A stretch of 64,000 nt of DNA from Vandiemenella viatica (taxonomy: Eukaryota; Arthropoda; Insecta; Orthoptera; Morabidae): contig JARYHS010008074.1 in NCBI GenBank assembly GCA_031002005.1, forward strand, positions 272,987,930 to 273,051,929. Direction: 5' to 3'. The notes beneath the pieces were generated by a model. The model was given only the letters and a program-made list of their open reading frames with translations, ran no database searches and was not told the DNA's origin. Positions 39,101 through 51,100 of this stretch are shown here, piece by piece (within the stretch, counting starts at the first letter, position 1; every line of letters begins with the position of its first letter). Both the position numbers and the translations under genes were made by a program.

Positions 39101-42100
39101 ACTTTCAATATCTGCCTCACCATTGGATCTTCATTTTTTTTTTTTTTTTGCATTTTTTTTAAAGTTTGAAATATGTTTTAAATAACAATTATCCTTTAAT
39201 AAATGTAGCATATTAGCCGTTAGGGAGCGTGCATAAACCACGTAGCTTCTTTTTGACCTCCTGTGAACCCCCCCCCCCCCCCACCATGTAGCCCTACATG
39301 GCTTTTGCCTCTAACCCCCCCCCCCCCCTCCACGTAGCACGTAGCTTTTTTTCCCTTTTGATTCCAGACATTTTGTAATGTTTTCTCTTGTCAGACGATT
39401 GTAAATTACATAAGGAGATAATTAACTGAGGGAAATAAATATTCACATGCAGTTGTGAGTTCTGTTCCTCATTTTAACTGTGAAAAATGTTATGAAAGGA
39501 AAGCTATGTGGCCTGGATCGGAACCCCCCTCCCCCCCACGTAGCCCAGCGTAGCCTTTCAGCCAACCCCTCCCCCCCCCCCTGGACCGAGCCACGTAGTT
39601 TGTGCACGGTCCCTTAGAGCAAATACTGTTGTAGAACAAACTCAGTTTCTAAATGGAATGCAAAAAAAGCATTTTGAAATTAAAAATTCATTTATTTTTT
39701 ATTTTTTTTGGCCCCTCATCTTTCTTCCCCTGTACTTTTCAAATGGTAACTCTGATCTTGATGTCCAGCTACACTATATCATGTCCAGAAACACTACAAT
39801 GCAGATATATATATGTGTGTGTGTGTTTTGCAGTGTGATAAACCACACATATATTCTTAAAATTCAGATATATTTTGTCGAACACTGACCAACCAATTTC
39901 TGGATTCCATCCTGAGCCTTTCCTTCTACAGCTTCCACACCTTGAGTCTTCTCTCCTGCTTAATCTTTCTTTTTTGCTCCCTGAAGCTGGCCACTAGTAG
40001 TCAATATTTACTGCCTAAAACCTCAGATGGTATAACTTTAATATCTGTGATCATTTTACTCATTTGTCAGTCTAATATTGTGGTGTTTAAGAAAAAGTGT
40101 TTAAAAAATTCATGGGAAAATGGAGAAGTGGTTTATAGTGCACTGCATGCTTCAATAGACACTGCTGTACCAAATGCACTGAAAAAAATAACACTTAAAT
40201 TTTGACTTGCCCATCTTTCTTAAGAAGTGGTGACTATTCTTTTTTTTTTTAAATTAAAAAAAAAAGAAACTTCTCTCTGCATCACAAATACTGCTAGTAT
40301 TACTAATTTACTCATTTATAAAGTAAATACAGTAGAGCTTATTATTCCCTTAAAATTAATTTCCTCAATTAAGAAAAAAAATCTCAGCTTGGTCCCAATT
40401 TTTTTTTTTTTTTAAAAAAAATTGTAAAATAACCAAGGGGGGCAAGCATTTTTCAGTTGTTCCACTATCTCTTTTCATTCCACTAATAAAATTAATTTCA
40501 TTAAGAAAATTGGAAAGAAAAGGTATTGGGCATTAGCAGAAATACTCTAAATAAGGAATTTTTTTTTTTGAAATAGTGGGAAAAGAGTAACACAGTCATA
40601 CAATGGGGAGATCTCTACTTTCCAAACTTACTTTCATGATGCTAACTCCTGAGCCAATATTAACCAACAGATATGGAAAGATATTTGGATCGGCACTCTG
40701 AAACTTGTACTCAGGGTTGCCATGGCGATGGTATTCAAATGCCTCGTCTGTAATATTCTTCAGTAAGAAATTGCACCCCTTGATCAAGCAGCTCATCTCA
40801 TCCTCTTTGTCAACTCTAACAAGAAGTTATTTAATAACAGTGTTAATGCATTTCTTCAATAGTTAAAAGTTTTAACAAAGTATAAATTATTAAAAAAAAT
40901 AAAGGGAAAAATACTAGGGCAAAGTACTTACGAGAGACCTAGCTTCTGCTGCAGTAGCTCTGTGTATTTGTAAGACCCTCCACCAGTTGCCTTAATAGTC
41001 TTCCCAATCATAGTTTCTCTGCTGTTTATAAGATTTGCTTGAATGAAGTTTAAACAGTTCTCAATATACTTTGTCTCAAACTTGATGAAATGCAGCCTTG
41101 CTCCTTCTGAAACTTCATATACCCTGTGATCCTGAAGCAAAAATGAATATATAATATTAATTTTCAGTTTTGTTACAAACTTCACAAAAATTACTATGTA
41201 AGCATATAATTCTGATTGGTCGGAGGGTAACTTATACTTTAGAGAAATGCCAGCTTTTAACCAGAAGCTTACTGTAGTTTTTTTTTATATTTGTATTATG
41301 ATAATAAATCACCCATTTAACTATCTTATGGTCTTTAAAAATCTCTCACACAGAAACTAATATGTATGTTTATCTAACACTTAAAATAAACTGATACCAC
41401 ACATTAAAATTTATTTACTGTAGTACACAGATGAAACATCATTTATATAATAGTTTCGATTTTTAAGAAACCTCAATTATGCACTTTCATATTTCATTAA
41501 AAATCCTGAGCCATGAACTCAACAATTGTTTTTGCAATAGTTTTAATTTTTTCTCGCATTCTAGTGAGAGCTGCCAGAGATTACAATAACAAGCAGACAT
41601 AAAAGGTTAGGTTAAGTAAAAGGGACCTAATTAAACAACATGGCTGCATTTTTTAGTCATTCTCTTGATTGGCTTGATGAAATTCTCTGTCTCTTCCTAT
41701 CTTGTGTTAATCTCTTCATTTCAACCTGTATCCTTAATTATCAGATTCATATATTCTTATCTCAATCTTCCTCAGGTACATGGCTTCAACTGTTCCCTCC
41801 ACTAAGAATTCCCCTCATCTTCAAATGTGACACACCATCCTGCCTCTTCTTTCTGTAAGACTCTCCCACAAACTTTTTACCTCACTCGTCGTTTCCAAAC
41901 CACACTCCTTTTATATTTTATATGCCCACTTAGTTTTCAGGATCCTTCTATAGTATCACATTTCAAATACTTCAGTTTTCCTTCTTCGCTACCATAAAAT
42001 GTTGTGCTCTACACACACGGTTTTAAAAAGCTCTTTCTTAGTCCTGGATCAATATTTGAAAGTAAGCGATTTCTCTTTTCACTAAGGCTAATCTGCTTTT

Positions 42101-45100
42101 AAAATCTTTCCTGCTTCAGCCATCAGTTGCAATTTTACTTTGTAACAGAATTCACTTACCTCACCTATTGCATTTGGTCCCATTTTTACAATTAATCTCC
42201 TATTATTGTTATAACTTCTGCCACACTTCATAACTTTTTTTTTTTTTTTTTTTGCTTTGGTTGATATTTAGTTGACATTTTCCTTCAGTATTTTGTTAAT
42301 GCCATTTAGCAACTTCTCAAGATCCTTAGTCTATTCCGCTAATAGCGCAGCACATCATACAACACTTGTGCCACATTCCAATTTTTCTTTTACTTCCTTT
42401 ATTGCATCAAGTCTAATATTAATAGGGATAGACTATAACCTTGTCTCATACCTAAACTGATGCATGTCTCTCATTCCCCACTTTTATTAAAGTTACTTAA
42501 TTCCTATATAGATTATAAAGTATTCTTCGATCTCAATATTTAATTCTGAACATCTTGTCTATGCTAACATTATCAAAAGCATTTTCTAAGTCAACAAACA
42601 CTATAAAAGTATCTTCATTTTTCTTGATCCATCCTTCAAGTATTAATGCAGAATTGCTCCTCTTGTACTGCGATTTTTCCTAAATGTAAAATGATCTTAA
42701 TATTACTAGTATTTACAATTACTATTACTCTGTGATTCACTAAAAAAGGATGGTGGAGGGTGCAATGCACCTACTCTAATGAGAAATTGTTTATGAATCA
42801 GAAGTTAATTAGTTGATATGATAGGGCTGTTTTGATGAACCATCAAGGCATTCTCCCTCTATTATCCTTTCTATTCCATTCCATAATCACTAATTAGTTT
42901 ACAAAAGAATCAATTATGGGCCAGATTTCTCTTATTTTCTAGGTCATACCTCAAATTGAATGTTACTGATAGTAAAATGTGTTTGCTGTCATCCTAAAAT
43001 TTCCCAAAAATTTTGGGGATATTTATTGATCAAGGTTGATGATTTTAACCTACTATTTCCCAGGCTGGTTGAAATATCAGTCGATCCTTCTAAAAAGTTT
43101 TTTCTTTTTTTTTTTCCAGACTCACTCATTCACCTCACCTCACCTCACTTCTGTAGCTATTGGCTGGAGAAGGGTGATGTCACGAGCCGGCCTTCACTCG
43201 CAAGCTAACAGCAGCCAGGGATATTTTTGAAATTGTCGGATAAGTGCACAGTTTAATAGCTAAGCAACTGCTATGAAATTAACTGCCAGAATGCATTAAT
43301 TAAATTTGTTTTTCATACCATTTCATTATTAAAAAAATATGGAAAAACTTTATGGCTGAAAAAACATGGTCTGTGAGCACTTTTCAATAACATGTCGCTA
43401 ATGAAGGTAACATAAAAAAACTTAAATTACTCTTGGTCTCTGCTGTAATCACGAATACCAACTGCCATTCCGGCATAGGCTAAATTTCAATTTAACTAAA
43501 ACTTTCACTCATAATGTTGCTCAACCAAACTTTATACATTATGGTTTATTTGCTTTTTACGTATTTTACTGACCACTTTCGTTAATGCCCTTTGTTCGCA
43601 GTACGTAAGTTATTAGGTTATTTAAAGTTGACATCAGACGAAATATGTAACCGAATCGAGTATTCTGGCAATTCATTTCTTTGCTGTTGTTTTAAATAAA
43701 CTGTTGGATTCAATGAAAAAGTTACTTCTTGGGTAGAGGAATTCTTCAAAGCCAAAAAGCAAAGTGTTAGAGTAGGAAATACATTATCAAAAGAGGTGGA
43801 AGTAAATATGGGAGTGCTATAGTCTAGTGTATTGGGACCATTGCTGTTCATAATTCTAATGAATGACTGAGTTGATAGGTTACGGTCAGAGTATAGGTAT
43901 TTTGCAGACGATATAATGGTATACAATAGGATCAAAACAGGTGAAGATTGAACAGCTGCAGGGTGACCTGGATATATTTCTAAATGGGTTGGTCATCATG
44001 GAATGAAGATAAATGCCAAGAAAAGGCAGCTTATTAGGTACACAGATAAAAAACAAAAGGTTAATTATGATTATAGGGCGGGGTCAGAATTGCTTGTTGA
44101 AAGCTTGAAGTGTAAATATCTTGGCATAATGTTTGATAACAAACTCAATTGGGCAGAGCACAATGGCAGGTGGTAGGAAAAGGTTACAAAATCCTTCATT
44201 TACTGGAGGGGGTGATGAGAGGATGTACCAGAGAAGTTAGGGAGATGGGTTACAAAACTTTGGTCAGACCATTGGTTGAATATGGTGGTGTAGTTTGGGA
44301 CCCACATTTTGGTTATCAAATACCTGAGTTGGAAGCTGTGCAGGGAAGAGCAGCTAGATTTGTTTGTGAGAATTATCGCAGGACCCAGTCAGTAACTGAT
44401 TTGATATGGGAACTGGATTGGAACTCATTGGCAGAAAGGAGGAGAGTGAAAAGAGTGCTGGGAACTTACAGGGCATATGTCGGTGTTGGAGCTTGGAAGG
44501 ATATTGGTCAAAGAATTAAGAATAGCACATGGAAGGGGAAAGTCGAACATGACCACAAGCTTGCGCTCGATTTCATGCATAAGGGAGTGGGAGAATTTTC
44601 TTTTGTTGACAAGGGTGTCAGGGACTGGAACAAATTACCAAGTGTAGTGGTGAATAATTTTCCAAAAGCACTCAAAGAATTTAAAAATAATTTTTTTAAA
44701 TCGTAACAGTAAATGGGAGGAATTTAACATTTCAATTATAAAAGAAAATTTTTAAAATGTGTATAAAAAAAAAGAGGTAAATGGATGACTGGGGGAATTG
44801 CCACCAAAGTGTTAGCTCCATCGCAATTAAATTAATAATAATAACTATATAATTATCTGGAATCTGTACTAAGTTCTCTGGTCATTATGGACACTACGAC
44901 CAAATATTACATTATGAATCTTTGCCCAACCTGAATAAAAAAAAAAAATATGATAGTTTCGAAGCAATTGTGCACTCTCTTTAAACAGAAATTCTTCAAA
45001 TTTTGCAGAAAAATCTTTTAGGGTAAAATACAAATCAAGTTTGTATTTAAGCAAGTTCAATACTAGCAACCACGACCTTTTAAAAAATTATACGGTAGCA

Positions 45101-48100
45101 CATCGTCTCTGTCCGTATTTAATACTGTTAAAGTATTGTTTGTTTATATTTATTTAATTGGAAATACCGCCTTCTATACTTTAATAATATCTCTGTTATA
45201 GCATAGTTTATACACTGACCAACGTATAAACTGTTTCAATTGTTATTCTGTGCTCGCTGCTCTCGGCTACATTTCTGTTGTGTCGTTATATGTATTTTTA
45301 ATATGTAATAAATACTTCTAGTGTTCAATAATTGCTTGTACCATATTTAAAAACTCAACCAATACATCTATTAATACTTCTGAGTTTTTCAAGCTCAAGG
45401 GATTTTATTTACTGCAAGGATGAAACAGAGACCAAAATCATATTTGGCCAGATCAGGTCAACCTCTCAATCTTTGACCCTAAAAACTGGAACTATTCTAG
45501 ACCCGTGACGGTACAAAAAAAGGTCATGGGTTTACATTAGTGCTTTTAATTGAAATACAGAAATGCACAGTACCTACTTGTTACAATAGGATAGTAAGTA
45601 GACAAAGAGGTTAGTGAGAAGAAAACGGAGTTAAAAAATAGCAATCATTAAGAACACTTTAAACAAATTAGTGGCAAGAAAGGGGGAAGCTGAAGCATTT
45701 CCACAGAATATTATAGGTGAAAGGCATAATATTAAATGTAACAACTAGGAATTTCTATGGCTATGTTAGGAACTCGAGAGACAGAGAAGACGTTTGGACT
45801 GAAATGGTTGACAATGAGTAAGAAAGAAGCTACCAAGAACTGAAAAAAAGGTGGAAATGTTAAGCAACTGGTTTGATGAGGTAAGAAATATCAAATCATG
45901 AACTTCTCCACATAAATATAAATGAAATTTGGAACATATCCTAAAGATATTTTGAGGGAACTAGTTAAGTTAAAAAAAAGTCTAATGAAGATGGTATTGA
46001 TAATATTACTGCAGATCTATTAAAGACTAGTTGACCTGACCGATGTTGTCCTGTCCAAATTTCAATAAATTTGTTTGCGATCATTTTGTGAATTTGTGAA
46101 AAGCTGTTGAAAATGTGTAAACAAAGTAAAACAGAAAAAAATATATTTCAGAGTGTTAATTAATGATTGTGTCCATGGATATGAGGAGTACATTCAGATA
46201 TAAGCAAACAGGAAATTTTACATGCCAGATGAATTCTATCAGCAATGCACCACTGATATGCTGGAAATGAGTAATGTAACTGGAAAGCGATCGACTGGGA
46301 ACCATGAGGTTTTGTTTCAAAAGTTATGTCACAAATAAGTCAGAATTTCATGCTAGCCAAATGACTTATTTTCTTCAATTTAATTGGAAATCTCGATGAA
46401 TCTCAAGATGTTATATTTACATTTCAATCATCACACCACCAAACCAGTTTTGATTGTTTCCTAGATCCAAAGATTTTTTTATGTGCTATCATAAATTCAT
46501 TCCAAATGATCAATTTGCAATGCTGCAGAACTCTGGCCATCACACAGTTCTTCGAAAGGTTGCATGTTGGAGATTCATTAATTTGCATATTCAATGGAAA
46601 CTTGAATGCTGAATGAGCTGTTTGACCACCCTCCAACAATGTAGCTGGAATTCCTAATGAAGAAAGTGCAAGTGCAATTTCATTCTGCGAGTGAATCGCA
46701 AAATCAATTAAATCAACAAAAAAAAATCCAGATCCACCAGAAGCATCCAAGAAGAAAATCTATTTGGGTCCATTTTTCACAACTTTAGTGAGCATATTTT
46801 AGTTAATGATTCAACAGTGGCGCATTTGTTCAAAAAGATTCTCTCAGCACATCACCACATATTGCCCTTCACATTTCAACACTTGATTACTATGAATCGT
46901 GGATCGGACGATTGGGCACTGTTATCCATAATTAAGGTAATACCTTGTTCGATATCATCAACCACATATCCTCAAATAATATCAGTGGAATAGAAATAAA
47001 ATAAGTACATTTGCTAGATAAATCGAAACAAATAAAAAAAGGAAGGTAATTCTATTTTAATTTAGGCTGGAATGCGTTTTTCCAAATTTATCTTTAGACC
47101 TTCCAGTTTTTTCCCAATAGAAAACATTTAATTGAGTTATTTCCATCCTGGTGGAATAAGGAACAAAAATGTGCATATCCATTGTTTGAATCATAAGTTA
47201 TGGTATTGAATTAAACAAAAATCCAATAGAAAAAAGCACTTTTAGTTATACCCAAATTTTTCAATTTTGGCTTCATTTTCAATTTTTCTTTTCCTAAAAA
47301 CTTCAGACTATTACAATCATTTTAAAAATTAGACAAACTGATACATAGAAAAAAGCACTTTCAATTTTTCACAAATTTTCAGGCAATGAACAGTGTATAA
47401 TTTTCCATATCTAGAGGGACAAAAGTCAATTTCGACACTAGTCTACACAGGCAAAATAGTTATTTAAAGTAGACAAAGGTTTATTTTCCACAAATCTGCT
47501 ACTAACAATAGAAAAAAATAATTTGAATAATGGACTTCCTGTGACCCACCGAACAAGTGCTGCATTTGGTCACACCATTCGACTGAGTTTGGTCGATGAT
47601 TACGCTGTGTTTCTGTATGGTATTAGAAATTTGTGTGTTGCTATTGCTTTTGGCAAGTTTCAAGGTAAGTTTACACATGATTTTTTTTGTAATGCGTTTT
47701 AAAACTTAATCATGAGCATCATTAAAACAGAGCGAGATTATTTTTGATAAAAAAAAAACTACTCGGGCAGTTTCATTTTGAGTTTTAGTTCATTATACCA
47801 ATCTCTTACTATATTTATTTAAAAGAGCTACTTATTAACTACAAGAATTACCTTCGTTTGTTTGCACATGTTTGCGACACCCATACAACTTTTCTTCATT
47901 TTCAGAATGACTGCACAAATTTCGCGTAGAGAATTTTTCAACGTTTGGTTTGAAAATGCAAAACAATCAAGGATGGATGCTTTGTTACAGTTTGTATTAT
48001 AATAACTAGGTGACACATCATTTTCAGATGACATTATAAGAATTTTAAATGCTACTATCAGAATTGTTTAGAGAAACATTGAGCAAAGATGGTCTAAATC

Positions 48101-51100
48101 GGGAAGACATAGAGACTGCTTCCTAAACACATATTCTAAGTGGTTAGAAGGAAACGTTTTATTACCTGATATTGTCACCAAAATTGCACTGCCTGTGACG
48201 AATTTAGGCTCATATGGAAGTCCACAAAAAGACTTTGAGAGTTCAAATATTACAATAAAAAGACGGAGAATCAAGCATCTCCTTGAAACGGCAAGTGAAG
48301 AAGAAATTTCGATGGCAACCGTATTGCAGCCCCACAAGACAGGAAAAGGAGATTCTGCAACAATCGTGAAAGAGCTTTGTCTTTATTCACCTAAGTTTCC
48401 TATTGTTCGCCACAAGAACTTAAGTGATTCTGTACTCCTGACAATATATCCAATCAATATTACATGTAAAGCAAAAATGAGTTAATAAAATATAACATCG
48501 GTGACTTAATAATAATACACAACAAGTGGGCATGGAGGCAAGTAAAGGATAGAGGGAAGGAAAAGTACTGACTGGGTATTATCTCAAATTGAGACCTGGT
48601 TGCCTTGTGCCTAGTTTACATTGGTAGGCAAGTTACCACCTTCTGAGTTCAGAGGAGCTGCTGTTGTTTGGGAGGACTCTGATAGCATGGACCATGAAAC
48701 AAGAATTGAAATTATTAGTGTCATGGGAGATGGCATGGATAGCTATTGGATGTTTTGGATTCCGAGTGAAAACTGTCTGACGGTGGCCATTCATTCTAAT
48801 GGCTAACGGATTGGTAGACAAACGTATCCAGGAAGCCAGGCAGTGTTTGCAGGTTAGCTGGTATATTACATCGGAGGTTTCACAGGTGGCGTGTCCTATG
48901 ATAGGAACGTTCTCGCCAGTGATGGGGTTTGTGAAAGTGGTGGAGGCATGGTGAATGTTGCATATCTTACAGTGGGGTCTACTGCATGGGAAGGATCCTT
49001 GGGACTGTCTGATGGGACGAAGAAGACTGTGTTTGTGGACTAGTAGCTGGCTGCAGTTGAGAGGCCTGTTGAAACAAGCTCTGGGAGGACCAAGGAGGAT
49101 TTTTGGAAGAATTGAACTCATTTCTGGGCAGGTTGGTAGGAAACCATAACCCTGCTGAAGAATTTTATTGATGGAATCACGGCCAGGGAAGTATTGTGTA
49201 ACCTGGACTGGACTATGGTTGGTTTCAGGGTGTTTGGAGCAGTCAGTAGCTACACGCTGTTAAATAGCGCCACCAAAAATGACTTCTGCTGCTTTTGTTT
49301 ATGGACGGTTCACCCGAAAGAAAAAAATATGTTTCTCAGCATGATGTCTGCTATCTATTGCTAGCAAAATAAATTCTCAATTCACGTGTACCTCTCCTTG
49401 TCTCTACCCGTAGATTCAACTATCACAATCTGCTGTTTGGTGTAGGCCTACATTTAAACTAATTTCTCTTTAGTTAACTGTTTGCTACCACTAGATGGGC
49501 ACCAACTCACTAATATTTAGCCACAACACAATAACCATCAAACTTTTACTGCCATAAATACACAAGTATACAGTTTTGGATTGACAGAGAAGAATTACAA
49601 ACATGCGATACTGCTGGAACTATTTACAAACAGTGATTTAACAACATTCTGCATAAAAAGTCATTATGTTTAATGCCATTTCTTGATAAATCAGCTGTAA
49701 TTGTGGTTCAGGTGTGAAGTAACTAGAGGAGATCGCGATTGTGCTACAAAGTTCTGCAGGGCAACGTGCTGATATCATAATAGAGAAGTAGTCAGATCAC
49801 AAGAAGACTACTTGAAAATAATGTGTCTAATGCTTAATTATAACATTATAACCTATGGCTGAAAACTGTTTTGGAATTGCTATCTCCACTAGATCCAAAT
49901 ATTTTCACTACTAAAAATTAACAAACTATACATGAAATCCCCTGTCATATAGGCCTACTTATATTTTGAAATAGCCTATTGGATATTGTAATGCTTAAAG
50001 GTTCGATAGCTCTAAATATATATGACATGTTAAAGATGCTTTCAAAAATCAAACATTCATGTATCACTATCATAAGCCTGCTGCCCCCCACCCCCCCTAT
50101 CCCTCAGCGTATCCTGATCAAAAGGTTTTATGACATATTATTACTACCAAATTTATATTGTATTGAAAACCATATGCTTCTACTTAACTGTAAGATACAT
50201 ACCATAGAATTTAAGGGTAATATGTAGATCGCGATACCGCTGCAACCACTCACCGCCTCGTGATGTAAACACTTCCGGATGGAGACAGTATGATGTCACT
50301 ACCTTTCTGAATGTGACGTATACGTTCCGCTCTCAGCTTTAAATGTCACTAACAGGGTCTTGCACGGAAAGTAGTCCATCACTAATACGTCTCATATAGA
50401 GAAATCGTTAATTTTGAACCAGTAGTACAGGAATAAGTTCATTAGGGATGAGGTTTTGACGCAGCCTGGACCACACTGAAACATAACTATCGAACACCTT
50501 ATTAGGGATACCTAATTCCTATGTAGTATCTATCGCTGCTTACGTCTTATTGCAGTCTGTATCATAGTGAAATGTAACCGTCGCACACGATATTGCTGAT
50601 ACCCAATTTTCAAATCGTATCTATCACTGTTAGTATGGTCCAGGCTGCGTTTCAACCTAAACACAAACGGTTATTGACGAAATCTTGTTTTATAAATATT
50701 TTATTTCGTATGAATGATTTTAATAGCAATTTCAGCCACGCGAGGAAATGTATATATAGAAGAACGGAATCAAATACAAATCAATGGAATTGTTACTAAT
50801 GACGTTAACACTAATGAATGATATCAATTATCAGTTTGGAATGTTGTACATGTTTTAATAATATTATTCATTGTGCAAGTAATAATTTTCTTAACTTCTT
50901 CAATCCGTGAATTTTATTATTATTATTATTACTATTGGTTATGTTCTACGGCCTAAGTGTATTCTCAAATCAAAGGAAGGCTGAACACGTCACACACAGA
51001 AATAGTGACGTCATACTCTCTCCATCCGGAAGTGTTTACATCGCGAGGCGCTAAGTGGTTGTAGTGGTATCGCGATCTAGATATTAGCCGAATTTAAAAT

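Noticed and set aside
48195..48485. Opposed frames at 48195-48485 and 48068-48337 as genes
   Set aside because: Overlapping frames on both strands, no family resemblance and no intron signals.
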